Positions 54,819-63,996 are shown, counted from the stretch's first letter. The stretch: DNA of 64,000 bases from an uncultured Chromatiaceae bacterium (GCA_945787785.1 CALZIO010000002.1:1-64000); one strand, 5' to 3'. Notes: generated by a model from the letters alone, not told the origin. Translations and numbers: made by a program.

Positions 54819-55202
54819 TCAGGCCATCACGCCTTCAAGGATTTCTGTATCTTCATGACTATAAGGCGGGCTACAGCAACACAACAAAGCCAGCTCATTT
54901 TCACCTATATTTTCTATGCAATGTGATATCCCAGGGGTAATGCAAACAGTATCTCCCGGCGCTACTTCAAATGTATCTTCAGCCAGCGTCATTAACCCCT
55001 TACCTTGGGTGATGTAATAAAGCTCTTCGGTGTGATGATGTTTATGCAACAAGGTTTTACGTCCGACAGGCAAACGCGCTTCAGCTAGACTCTGTTGTTT
55101 GCTAGCGTGCTGTAAGGAGTGCATCAATTCACGGATCACTGAGCCATCCTTGGTGATAAATGGTTCAATTTCATCGTAGTGAGTGACTTGTTTTTGGTTC
55201 AT
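54819..55202 (-). CDS. Cupin-domain protein
   Basis: LLHKHHHTEELYYITQGKGLMTLAEDTFEVAPGDTVCITPGISHCIEN. Confidence 0.88.
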   Translation of the reverse strand: MNQKQVTHYDEIEPFITKDGSVIRELMHSLQHASKQQSLAEARLPVGRKTLLHKHHHTEELYYITQGKGLMTLAEDTFEVAPGDTVCITPGISHCIENIGENELALLCCCSPPYSHEDTEILEGVMA

Positions 55203-55625
55203 CTACATTAATCCTAAATCTGAAAGCAGTTCGGCAGTATTATCTTCCACTACCATCGACCTTAAGGCGACACCACTGGCCCAGGCCACATCAAGAACGC
55301 AGTCACCTGCACGTAAATCACCATCTTGATATTCCGCTTCAAAAGTTAACACGACCACATGGCTTCCGGGTTCCGCCTCAATTTTGTCATTAATAAGATC
55401 ATAAGCCTCGACAATGTCACCCGCCACGGCTACAACACCAGCCTGTTGTTGTGTAATTCGCTCTACTGCCTGTAGCATACTTTCCTGCCAAAACAATTTA
55501 TCGCTAGGTAACTGCCATTTTTCAACTGCACTACTATTCTGGCATTTAACCAGTAATATACCGCCAAAATGTTTTACCAGCACACCAATCGAAACAACCG
55601 GTAGATTATCCTGCCCACTATTCAT
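55203..55625 (-). CDS. NUDIX-like protein
   Basis: 140 aa; VSIGVLVKHFGGILLVKCQ...WQLPSDKLFWQESMLQAVERITQQQAGV; Nudix box appears degenerate. Confidence 0.55.
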   Translation of the reverse strand: MNSGQDNLPVVSIGVLVKHFGGILLVKCQNSSAVEKWQLPSDKLFWQESMLQAVERITQQQAGVVAVAGDIVEAYDLINDKIEAEPGSHVVVLTFEAEYQDGDLRAGDCVLDVAWASGVALRSMVVEDNTAELLSDLGLM

Positions 55626-55786
55626 GTTTCTATCCGCCTCATAATTCCACTCCCTATTTATGGATAATAGTATGACTCACAAAATGTATTGCGCAAACTG
55701 CCTGTCAACGATCGGATTGCGCCTTGAAACCGAGGGATAAGAAGCGGTAGACTGGCCGCTTTATACCAGCAAAAAGAGTATCAAAT

Positions 55787-56269
55787 ATGCAAATAGCAGC
55801 GAACAAAGTGGCAACCATTGCCTACACACTAAAAGACGACACTGGCTCCGTGATTGACCAAGCCGACAAAAATGAGCCATTCGCCTTTATTCATGGTGTT
55901 GGCAATATAATACCTGGTCTGGAAAGCGCGCTTGAAGGTAAAACCGCAGGTGACCAGGTAAACGTTTCCATCGAGCCTGATCAGGGCTATGGTGAGCGTG
56001 ACGATACCCTGATGCAGGAACTCACCAAAGATATGTTTGAGGGTGTGGAAGATATCTCGCCAGGCATGCAGTTTCATGCCCAAACCAACCAGGGCATGAG
56101 TATCGTCACTGTTACTCAGGTTGAAGGCGATCAAGTCACAATTGATGGCAATCACCCACTAGCAGGAGTGACATTGAACTTTGACGTGGATGTACTCGAA
56201 GTTCGTGACGCAACTGAAGAAGAGCTGGAACATGGTCACGCCCATGGCGCCGGTGGTCATCAGCATTAA
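55787..56269 (+). CDS. slyD: FKBP-type peptidyl-prolyl isomerase SlyD-like
   Basis: ANKVATIAYTLKDDTGSVIDQADKNEPFAFIHGVGNIIPGLESALEGKTAGD; His-containing C-terminus. Confidence 0.92.
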   Translation: MQIAANKVATIAYTLKDDTGSVIDQADKNEPFAFIHGVGNIIPGLESALEGKTAGDQVNVSIEPDQGYGERDDTLMQELTKDMFEGVEDISPGMQFHAQTNQGMSIVTVTQVEGDQVTIDGNHPLAGVTLNFDVDVLEVRDATEEELEHGHAHGAGGHQH

Positions 56270-56293
56270 ACTTGCACTACTTCAAATAATGAT

Positions 56294-56320
56294 AAAAAAG
56301 GAGGCATTGCCTCCTTTTTT
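56294..56320 (+). terminator. Rho-independent terminator after slyD
   Basis: AAAAAAGGAGGC-att-GCCTCCTTTTTT. Confidence 0.9.
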
Positions 56321-56470
56321 AATGCCAACATCTAATAGTCACGGAGTGTAAGGATTCAGTTGAATTAACTACTAACTCTTGTGTCGAACAAAATTGACTA
56401 CGACATGAAATTGCTTTTTTATTCATATAAACAAATATTGGCTTAGTTCTGCGAAACCAGTGAGGCAGCT

Positions 56471-57013
56471 ATGAATGACGATAAATATTTGGAAAAGGCC
56501 ACCCTGGCTGGCGGCTGTTTCTGGTGCATGCAACCTCCTTTCGATGCGCTGGAAGGTGTTGTCTCAACCATCTCGGGTTATGCCGGTGGTGATGAGATAA
56601 ATCCAAGTTATCAGCAGGTTTCATCTGGTCAGACCGGTCATGCCGAGGTGATCCAGGTCACTTATGACAATCGTAAAATCAGCTTTAAAGAAATTCTCGA
56701 TGTCTACTGGCGGCAGGTGGATCCGACAACTCCGAACCGGCAATTTGTTGATGTGGGGCCACAATACCGTACAGGGATCTTTTATCATGATGATCAGCAA
56801 CGTCAGGTTGCCGAAGACTCAAAGCAGGCGCTTGATGATTCCGGTGTTTTCTCCAAGCCGATTGTGACCGAAATCAAACCACTCAAGACCTTTTACCCCG
56901 CCGAGGACTATCATCAGGACTACTACCGGGAAAACCCCCTGCGCTATGGGCTCTATCACGCCAATTCGGGGCGAGATCAGTTTCTACAGCAAACCTGGGC
57001 GAAAAAGGATTAA
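56471..57013 (+). CDS. msrA: Peptide methionine sulfoxide reductase MsrA
   Basis: ATLAGGCFWCMQPPFDALEGVVSTISGYAGG. Confidence 0.97.
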   Translation: MNDDKYLEKATLAGGCFWCMQPPFDALEGVVSTISGYAGGDEINPSYQQVSSGQTGHAEVIQVTYDNRKISFKEILDVYWRQVDPTTPNRQFVDVGPQYRTGIFYHDDQQRQVAEDSKQALDDSGVFSKPIVTEIKPLKTFYPAEDYHQDYYRENPLRYGLYHANSGRDQFLQQTWAKKD

Positions 57014-57032
57014 CCAACAGAGATAGGGCTTA

Positions 57033-57800
57033 TCAGGTCTCAAGCGTATCCATCAGATCGATCATAAACTCGGTGTCCTCAGGCTCGACACTTTCCCAGG
57101 CGGAGAAATTCAGCGACTCTAACAACGATTGCCCGGCAGGCGAATCGTTCATTGCAATCAATGCTCGCTGAAGTTCTTGGTGCATTTGCAACAAACTCGG
57201 CCCAAGCAACAGGACATGGTGAATCACCTGAATCTGACTTCGTACCAGCGGCCGTAACTGTGATTTCACCACCTTTGATAATTTATCAAAGGTCTCTTGC
57301 AGAAAAAATCCTGCATCAGCGTGACCCTGGATAAGATCCTTAGCGACCAAAATATAGGTATCACACGTTTTAGACGTCGTGTTATCCCGATTTAAATCGG
57401 CTGGCTCCAGCATGATCATGCACATCATATTCACGTCCGGATCATTGGTGGATGAAATGCGCAAACCTGGGGGTAAGGCTTCGACGCTTTGAATTGGACT
57501 ATCTTGCGGCAATACGATTACTGCCTCATCTGATTTGCCTGCCGGACAGGCCACTGGCATAAATCCTTTGTCGCGGACTAAAACAGAGGCATCATAGGAA
57601 TTGGCATAAATCAAATCAACTTTATCTTCCGCGATGGCCTGCCGCTGTGATTCAAAATCATTGTATAGCTCAAGATGAAATGCCTCTCCCGTCTGACGTT
57701 GCAACCAGGTGTTAAAAATAAACCACCCAGACAGGTAACTAGGATTGAAATCAGGACTGACTGTGAAATGATAGGTCATGTCATTCTCAAACGTAATCAA
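57033..57800 (-). CDS. PhnD-like (phosphate/phosphonate-binding-like) periplasmic-binding-fold protein lacking a signal peptide
   Basis: FTVSPDFNPSYLSGWFIFNTWLQRQTGEAFHLELYNDFESQRQAIAEDKVDLIYANSYDASVLVRDKGFMPVA; N-terminus not hydrophobic; 4-bp overlap with upstream PAS gene. Confidence 0.7.
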   Translation of the reverse strand: MITFENDMTYHFTVSPDFNPSYLSGWFIFNTWLQRQTGEAFHLELYNDFESQRQAIAEDKVDLIYANSYDASVLVRDKGFMPVACPAGKSDEAVIVLPQDSPIQSVEALPPGLRISSTNDPDVNMMCMIMLEPADLNRDNTTSKTCDTYILVAKDLIQGHADAGFFLQETFDKLSKVVKSQLRPLVRSQIQVIHHVLLLGPSLLQMHQELQRALIAMNDSPAGQSLLESLNFSAWESVEPEDTEFMIDLMDTLET

Positions 57801-58273
57801 ACTAAGGTTCTGTAGAGTACTTCTGCCTCTACAACTTTTTTACGTGATGGTTTACGCCGCACAGAAGTAAAGCCCACCACTTCATTATTTCGAATATTGG
57901 CGATGACTGTCGCGTAGACCCAATAATAACCACCATCTTTACGCAGGTTTTTAACATAGCCATGCCATTTTTTTCCCTCAACCACCAAGGTCTGCCACAA
58001 ATCTTCAAACGCCGCGGCAGGCATATCCGGATGGCGCAAAATATAATGGGGAGCACCAATTAGTTCTTGATGTTCAAATCCTGACATGTCAACGAATGAG
58101 TCATTGACATGGGTAATAATGCCAGCGGGATCGGTCCTTGATACGATCAAACGACCATCGGGTATGGGCGTTTCGATATCGGTGACCAAAACAGTGCGGC
58201 TACTACCATCATAATAATTTATGCGGACTTCTCGATAGTCACCAACGACATCTGCCACATTCATATCTTCCAT
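57797..58273 (-). CDS. PAS-domain protein (Aer-type PAS)
   Basis: IVSRTDPAGIITHVNDSFVDMSGFEHQELIGAPHYILRHPDMPAAAFEDLWQTL; start refined to MEDMNVADV inside ORF 57797-58336. Confidence 0.9.
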   Translation of the reverse strand: MEDMNVADVVGDYREVRINYYDGSSRTVLVTDIETPIPDGRLIVSRTDPAGIITHVNDSFVDMSGFEHQELIGAPHYILRHPDMPAAAFEDLWQTLVVEGKKWHGYVKNLRKDGGYYWVYATVIANIRNNEVVGFTSVRRKPSRKKVVEAEVLYRTLV

Positions 58274-58295
58274 AGTGGCTACAACTATTCGGGTT

Positions 58296-58658
58296 CTAGA
58301 TGACTTTGCCAATCGATTCAGCTGCCCGTTTGACATCCAAAAAGATCAACCCTAAACGGGCAGTTGATTTTGCCATCACGGATAGCACTGCTTCAGCCCC
58401 CGCATGAGTCATCAGTACATAGCCATTATCACCTTTGATTAACACCTGCTCCAGGCTGCCTCGCGCCAACTCTTGTGCAGTACGGTCACCCAATGACAAC
58501 ATAGCCGCAGCCATTGCCCCTACCCGGTCTTCATCCATACCAGCCGGCAGCAATGCAGACATGATCAAACCATCGGTAGAAATAACTGCCGATGCTTCAA
58601 TGTCAGTTGAACCGCCATTTAAGTCACTTAAAATCGAACCCAACAAATCAGAACGCAT
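58296..58658 (-). CDS. Roadblock/LC7-domain protein
   Basis: 120 aa; SAVISTDGLIMSALLPAGMDEDRVGAMAAAMLSLGDRTAQELARGSLEQVLIKGDNGYVLMTHAGAEAVLSVMAK. Confidence 0.9.
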   Translation of the reverse strand: MRSDLLGSILSDLNGGSTDIEASAVISTDGLIMSALLPAGMDEDRVGAMAAAMLSLGDRTAQELARGSLEQVLIKGDNGYVLMTHAGAEAVLSVMAKSTARLGLIFLDVKRAAESIGKVI

Positions 58659-58733
58659 TGCTTCACTCCTTAAACAAGCAAAACAATCAAATTTATTGGC
58701 TTAATAGCCATGCCCATCCAGGCACACACGCTT

Positions 58734-59405
58734 TTATGCCACAATTTGACTGCTTGGGGCGTACTCCGGCAACTCCAGATAACGCTTACTCAAAATCCAA
58801 ACCAAATCTACAAATGCCTGCTGGTTAAACTGCGGCACCCCTGTCATCACGAGATTAAACTGAGAATTACCAATATAAAGTGGCCAAACACCCAGCTGAC
58901 TATCACCATGGGAGTTAACCAATGCCCATGCTGATGCACCAATATTCATATTATTTTTTAATAGACGCTCATGGCGCTGATAGAGCGATGAAAGATCCGC
59001 ACTGAGGGCTGACAATTCCTCTGCCAGCTCATAAGAAAAACCATGCGCTGAAAGAAACAAGCCCTGATTATCCACCAGTAGTACTTTTCGGCTGCTTGAT
59101 AGTTTACCTAGAATTGCAGGTAGCGCTTCTTCGAGAATACCAACCGGCGCTTCACGCGGTTGAGTTTCACCTTGCACCCAACCCAGCCCCTGAGCACGAT
59201 AGAGCAATTCCATCGCCTCTTGCTCAGTTTTCAATTGAGTTGCCCGCAACAAGAACTCTTGCGTCAAAGCCTGACTTGAAGATTGAGACAGCAACCCCAA
59301 CAGGAACATACGGGTTTTATCATCCGAGTCTGTTGAAACCGCATAATACGTCCCTGCCGGTGTAGGAAGAATATAACTATTTTCTATAAATTGATAAGTC
59401 GACAT
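58734..59405 (-). CDS. Protein with likely second Roadblock-like domain
   Basis: VLLVDNQGLFLSAHGFSYELAEELSALSADLSSLYQRHERLLKNN.. pattern; start overlaps stop of GTPase gene (TAATG). Confidence 0.6.
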   Translation of the reverse strand: MSTYQFIENSYILPTPAGTYYAVSTDSDDKTRMFLLGLLSQSSSQALTQEFLLRATQLKTEQEAMELLYRAQGLGWVQGETQPREAPVGILEEALPAILGKLSSSRKVLLVDNQGLFLSAHGFSYELAEELSALSADLSSLYQRHERLLKNNMNIGASAWALVNSHGDSQLGVWPLYIGNSQFNLVMTGVPQFNQQAFVDLVWILSKRYLELPEYAPSSQIVA

Positions 59406-59941
59406 TATTCACCTATCCATGGATCTAATGAAAACAAAAGTGCTTCGACCAGTTGATTGATATCATTTCGTTTACGCGCATCTATTTCAAATATCGGCGG
59501 CTTGATCCCAAGGCCATTCAATTCAGCTTGATAATCCGTAATCAAAGGCCGATTATCGAGATCCATGCGTGTCACCCCAATCACCAATGAAGCTTTCGAA
59601 ATAAATCCCTTAAATGATGAAAGAAAAAAACGCATATCCTGAAATGGATCCGCCCGGGTATTATCGAGCAACAAAACCAGGCCTATTCCGCCTTTAGTGA
59701 GAATATCCCACATAAAGTCAAATCGTTCCTGGCCTGGCGTACCATAAAGATGCACCTTTTCTCCCCCATCCAACTTCATCAAACCATAATCAAGTGCGAC
59801 GGTCGTCGTTTCTTTTCGACGGATGGTCATATCACTGGCTGATTCATCTGTCGTCACAACAGGAATGTCACTTAATGATTTAATCGCTGTTGTTTTACCG
59901 GCACCCACCGGCCCCGTAAAAATAATTTTATAATTACTCAT
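59405..59941 (-). CDS. MglA-like / conservon-type small GTPase
   Basis: IIFTGPVGAGKTTAIKSLSD (P-loop), LYGTPGQERFDFMWDIL (G3), VIGVTRMDL (G4-like). Confidence 0.88.
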   Translation of the reverse strand: MSNYKIIFTGPVGAGKTTAIKSLSDIPVVTTDESASDMTIRRKETTTVALDYGLMKLDGGEKVHLYGTPGQERFDFMWDILTKGGIGLVLLLDNTRADPFQDMRFFLSSFKGFISKASLVIGVTRMDLDNRPLITDYQAELNGLGIKPPIFEIDARKRNDINQLVEALLFSLDPWIGE

Positions 59942-59983
59942 ATACCTCTACTGCAAGCCATGATCGAATTTGTTTAATCTTAG

Positions 59984-60171
59984 GGAACATCTGATTAATT
60001 CTGGGCCGAATGGATGGTGTGATAAAATCTTTCATATCAAGGCGCAAATTGCAGGTAATAGCCGACCTATTGCCAAAATTTGCGCCCTGAAGGAAGTGCC
60101 CTTGGGGTGCAACGATGAGATGGAAGATTTTAGCCATCAGCCAACGGTTCATGAATTGATCAGATGGTTCC
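59984..60171. mobile_element. MITE-like palindromic element, copy D (188 bp) with TTAG duplication
   Basis: TTAG-GGAACATCTGATTAATTCTGGG ... CAACGGTTCATGAATTGATCAGATGGTTCC-TTAG; interior homologous to 2878-3058. Confidence 0.85.
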
Positions 60172-61365
60172 TTAGGCGTACATTTCAATATTCGGGTCAC
60201 TATTCCCTTTTAAGCGTCTTAATATCCGACCAAACAAAGTGTGGTGTTTGTGTCGTTCTGGCATGGTAGGAGTCATCAAATCGACATACTCGCCACTTTC
60301 ATCGACTAGCCCAATCGCACAAGCCGCACTATAAAACGCATAGACCCTGCTTGCTGGCATGTTTAAGACTTTTGCAACCAATGGCAATTCACGCGGTTGA
60401 TCAACCAATAATTTCGCGATACGCATACCACCATCAACTGGTGTTAAACGTGTCAGATTTGGCCAATGCTTAAGCTGAACAGCCGTTTTTACATTCGTTC
60501 CTTCTGGCAGTCTCCCCTGGCTTGTGAAGAGGGCTACTTTCCACAAAAATGCATCATAAGAGACACTTCGATTATCATGCTTCACCAACTTCTGAATCTT
60601 GGCGGTCTCTTTTTCTTTATGGCGATACAGTTTGTGATTCATTAAAGATAGCGGTGTAGTACAACAAACTTGCAACTCTTTATCGGTTAACGAAGTCAGT
60701 ACCTTTTGCAATTGAGGATGAAATACAAACTTTCTCCATTGATCATCACCGTACATCACCCATAATTCAACTGCCAATCCGCGGGTATTGGAAAACTCAA
60801 CTGCAGAGTGGATCTCACTCTGCAAATAATCTTTTGGATTGTAATAGAGTGAAGTTTTCTGTTTTTCTGAAACAGTATTCTTAATTGGAAATTCTTTTAT
60901 CGATTTGGCGATCTGAATCTCATTGTTAAGTTTAGTTATTGATTCTGAGACAGTTGATACAGAATCACTATTGTTATTAATCTTCTTGGTTTCTTGAAAA
61001 GCATGTGGCGAGGATTCACTTTCTTCGCTCTGTAGAATCTCCAGCTCTTCGATCAATTTATCTATTGCCAACAGCACATCATTAATCTTCGCTGGTTTTT
61101 TCACATACAGCGCATCATATATCTCTGGTTCTTTTATGGAAAATTTAATTACGGAGCGACCAGGGAAACAACGACTGTATTCATCTATATATTTTTTTGA
61201 ATCGACAGCATCCAGATTAATAATGCCAAAATCGGCAGCACTCTCATCAACAAGCAAGGCCTTGCCTTTACCTGGCCCTTTGAACGTCAAACGGAAACTC
61301 TCTTCCATACGCGCATCGAAACCAAACGTCGCCAGGCGAATCTGTTCCCGGCGCTGAGAATTCAT
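60172..61365 (-). CDS. Hypothetical signalling protein: pseudo-receiver-like N-terminus and winged-helix-like C-terminus
   Basis: GIINLDAVDSKKYIDEYSRCFPGRSVIKFSIKEPEIYDALYVKKPAKINDVLLAIDKLIEEL resembles a divergent receiver; C-terminal RIAKLLVDQPRELPLVAKVLNMPASRVYAFYSAACAIGLVDES resembles winged helix. Confidence 0.6.
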   Translation of the reverse strand: MNSQRREQIRLATFGFDARMEESFRLTFKGPGKGKALLVDESAADFGIINLDAVDSKKYIDEYSRCFPGRSVIKFSIKEPEIYDALYVKKPAKINDVLLAIDKLIEELEILQSEESESSPHAFQETKKINNNSDSVSTVSESITKLNNEIQIAKSIKEFPIKNTVSEKQKTSLYYNPKDYLQSEIHSAVEFSNTRGLAVELWVMYGDDQWRKFVFHPQLQKVLTSLTDKELQVCCTTPLSLMNHKLYRHKEKETAKIQKLVKHDNRSVSYDAFLWKVALFTSQGRLPEGTNVKTAVQLKHWPNLTRLTPVDGGMRIAKLLVDQPRELPLVAKVLNMPASRVYAFYSAACAIGLVDESGEYVDLMTPTMPERHKHHTLFGRILRRLKGNSDPNIEMYA

Positions 61366-62129
61366 CCTGCAACACCCTCATCCATCAGCAATGTCTCTTC
61401 CAACTCTTGCCACTCATCATTCATGGCGAGATTTAATCCCTGAAATCGTTTTTTTGCGTCCATGAATGCATCTTTATTTCTGGTATAGCGATATAAGTCG
61501 AGCAGCTCTTTGTTGATTGCTACATCGTCTGGCTGCTGAAGAATCGCCTCTTCCAAAATCATTCTGGCCTCTTCATAGAAACCGGAATCAATCAAATCAC
61601 GTGACTCTTCCAGGATACTAAATTCGAACTCCGCCAAGTCATCCGTGTGTTCAAGTAATTCGCCGAAACCAACAAGGCCTTTACTGAAGCGTGAAAAGTA
61701 ACTCTGGGGAATATTGTCCACTGCACCAATACCCGGCTTTAAGCCTTGCTCTAACGCTTTTTGTTGTTCCGGCGTCAACATAGAAGCGAACTTAGTAACC
61801 ATACGCCTGCGCAGTTGAAAACCTTGCCTGTCTAATACGATAAACAGATCAAGCAATGCACCATACAAAGTATCCACATGCTTCGTATGATAGGCGGCAA
61901 TTATTCTATGAAGATGGGCACACAGATCCTGGGGAGACCGTGTGATCTTATGGGTTAGATGATCAAATGCCGTTTCAGCCAAAGCATCGGGTAACCGCGC
62001 AAACCAACCCGACCAGTGCTCATCAACAAATGATAGATCCACATCCTTGTAATCAAGCGCCCCCGCATTACTACCTTCAACAATACAGCGCTTGTTACGA
62101 GGTAATCCCACGGCAAATAAATTTGACAT
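61362..62129 (-). CDS. Hypothetical protein with TPR-like C-terminus
   Basis: SRDLIDSGFYEEARMILEEAILQQPDDVAINKELLDLYRYTRNKDAFMDAKKRF; 4-bp overlap with 60172-61365. Confidence 0.65.
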   Translation of the reverse strand: MSNLFAVGLPRNKRCIVEGSNAGALDYKDVDLSFVDEHWSGWFARLPDALAETAFDHLTHKITRSPQDLCAHLHRIIAAYHTKHVDTLYGALLDLFIVLDRQGFQLRRRMVTKFASMLTPEQQKALEQGLKPGIGAVDNIPQSYFSRFSKGLVGFGELLEHTDDLAEFEFSILEESRDLIDSGFYEEARMILEEAILQQPDDVAINKELLDLYRYTRNKDAFMDAKKRFQGLNLAMNDEWQELEETLLMDEGVAG

Positions 62130-62161
62130 GATTTACGCTCACTCTCTTCCTTGAATGCTAA

Positions 62162-62308
62162 GGAGACTCTGATTAATTCGTCATTCCGGGCGAAGCGAAG
62201 CGTAGACCCGGAATCCAGTGGTTCTAATTCAATGCCTTAGTAGATTCCGGCCCTTGTGCCCTTTGGGTATGCGCCGGAATGACGAAAAACGAATTACTCA
62301 GAGTCTCC
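62162..62308. mobile_element. MITE-like palindromic element, copy B (147 bp)
   Basis: GGAGACTCTGATTAATTCGTCATTCCGGG ... CGGAATGACGAAAAACGAATTACTCAGAGTCTCC; same length and about 95% identical (by hand) to 11181-11327. Confidence 0.87.
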
Positions 62309-62655
62309 CTGAATTTTAGTTATTTATTTATTAATATCCAATACTACAAGACATTTATCAATATTTAAATCTTTACTGCTCGTGCAACAGCGGCTTTATA
62401 AATACTGAATAATAGATTTTTATAAGACACAGGTTGCGCAGTGTACACCCTCTGCTACATTAAGCCCGCTTCTGTGAAGAATTATTCACTACTAATTTCA
62501 TATTATCGGTGCAATGGTGGCAAGTGTTACGGCCCGCCCGCTTGGCTTGGAAATTGCATTATTCTATTTTTCAGAGACGATACTAGCATTACTTACTGCG
62601 TCTACCGTTGGCAACAGCACACCGAATTCATCATCCCCCAAACACACCCGGACTA

Positions 62656-63996
62656 TCAGTCACCCAAGAGTAAAAAACAGTGCGCGGAATGCCTCTCCGT
62701 GTCAGAAAATTCTTCGGGATAGGTTGCGCGGCACTTAGGCATCACGTGCGCACAGCGGGGATGAAAATGGCAACCAGAGGGGGGCTCGATAGGCGATGGA
62801 ATATCTCCCTCGACACGCAGCACTTCCTGCCTGGTCTCCGGATCGATCGTCGGCACCGCCGATAACAAAGCTTGGGTATAGGGATGCAAGGGATGCTCAA
62901 GCACTTCTGTGACTGTGCCGCGCTCCACTATTCGTCCCAGATACATTACTGCTACCTCATCGGCCAGGTAGGCCACCACGGAAATATTGTGGGTGATAAA
63001 CAGATAGGAAATACCGAATTCTGCCTGCAGTTCTTTCAGCAGATTTAGAATCTGCGCCTGCACCGATACATCCAACGCACTGGTGGGCTCATCGCAAACA
63101 ATCAGTTTAGGCTCCACGGCCAATGCCCGAGCAATACAGACTCGCTGGCGCTGACCACCGGAGAATTCATGCGGATAACGGTTTCGCATGGTCGCTGATA
63201 AGCCGACATGTTCAAGCAGCGTATCGACACGCACACGGCGTTGTTGGGCATTACCGCCGACGCCCTGGGCAAGCATACCCTCTTCAATAATGTCGCTGAT
63301 CATCATGCGAGGATTCATGGATGAGAATGGATCCTGAAAAATAATCTGGAAATCACGCCGCCGTTTTCTCAATTTCTCGCCACTGAGATAGACAAGATCT
63401 TCACCTTCAAACATCACCTGTCCGGCGGTGGGCCGTTCAAGTTGTAACATGGCTTTGCCAGCGGTGGTCTTGCCACACCCCGACTCTCCCACCAGGGCGA
63501 GCGTCTTGCCCTGATCAATTTTCAGATTAATATCATCCACCGCATACACAAACCCGGCGGCACGTTTAAACAAACCCTTGTGAATAGGAAAATGAACTTT
63601 GAGTTGTTTCACTTCAAGTATTGGTCGAGTGGTATTCTGTTTTGTTTTGAGTTTTAATTCTGCCGTGGCGACGACAGCTTGCTCAGGCCACTGTTTAAGC
63701 ATTTCGTCATCCGCCCGGTGACAACGAACCTGATGCCGGGTTGATATTTCATGCCAATCAGGTAGCTGTTCACGGCATGGACGCCAGGCGAAATCACAAC
63801 GACTCTCAAAGCGACACGCCTTGAACTCCTGTGTCAACGCAGGCACTGACCCTTTAATCACCTCCAGTGCGTGGTTGCGCTTATTCATCTCTGGCAACGA
63901 GTCAAACAGTTTGAGGCTATAAGGGTGCTGAGGGTTGGCAAAAAATTCATCACGGCCAGCCGCTTCGACAATATGACCGGCATACATCACCGCCAC
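62656..63996 (-). CDS. Oligopeptide/dipeptide ABC transporter ATP-binding protein, probably the C-terminal part of a dual-ATPase fusion running off the window edge
   Basis: First segment VMYAGHIVEAAGRDEFFANPQHPYSLKLFDSLPEMN is the C-terminal end of one ATPase; then a complete second ATPase LALVGESGCGKTTAGKAML, HEFSGGQRQRVCIARALAVEPKLIVCDEPTSALDVS. Confidence 0.92.
   Translation of the reverse strand: MAVMYAGHIVEAAGRDEFFANPQHPYSLKLFDSLPEMNKRNHALEVIKGSVPALTQEFKACRFESRCDFAWRPCREQLPDWHEISTRHQVRCHRADDEMLKQWPEQAVVATAELKLKTKQNTTRPILEVKQLKVHFPIHKGLFKRAAGFVYAVDDINLKIDQGKTLALVGESGCGKTTAGKAMLQLERPTAGQVMFEGEDLVYLSGEKLRKRRRDFQIIFQDPFSSMNPRMMISDIIEEGMLAQGVGGNAQQRRVRVDTLLEHVGLSATMRNRYPHEFSGGQRQRVCIARALAVEPKLIVCDEPTSALDVSVQAQILNLLKELQAEFGISYLFITHNISVVAYLADEVAVMYLGRIVERGTVTEVLEHPLHPYTQALLSAVPTIDPETRQEVLRVEGDIPSPIEPPSGCHFHPRCAHVMPKCRATYPEEFSDTERHSAHCFLLLGD

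Noticed and set aside
59934-60200. 88-aa minus-strand ORF spanning the end of the 397-aa gene
   Set aside because: It runs through the MITE-like element, and its similarity to other regions is explained by the repeat rather than by coding
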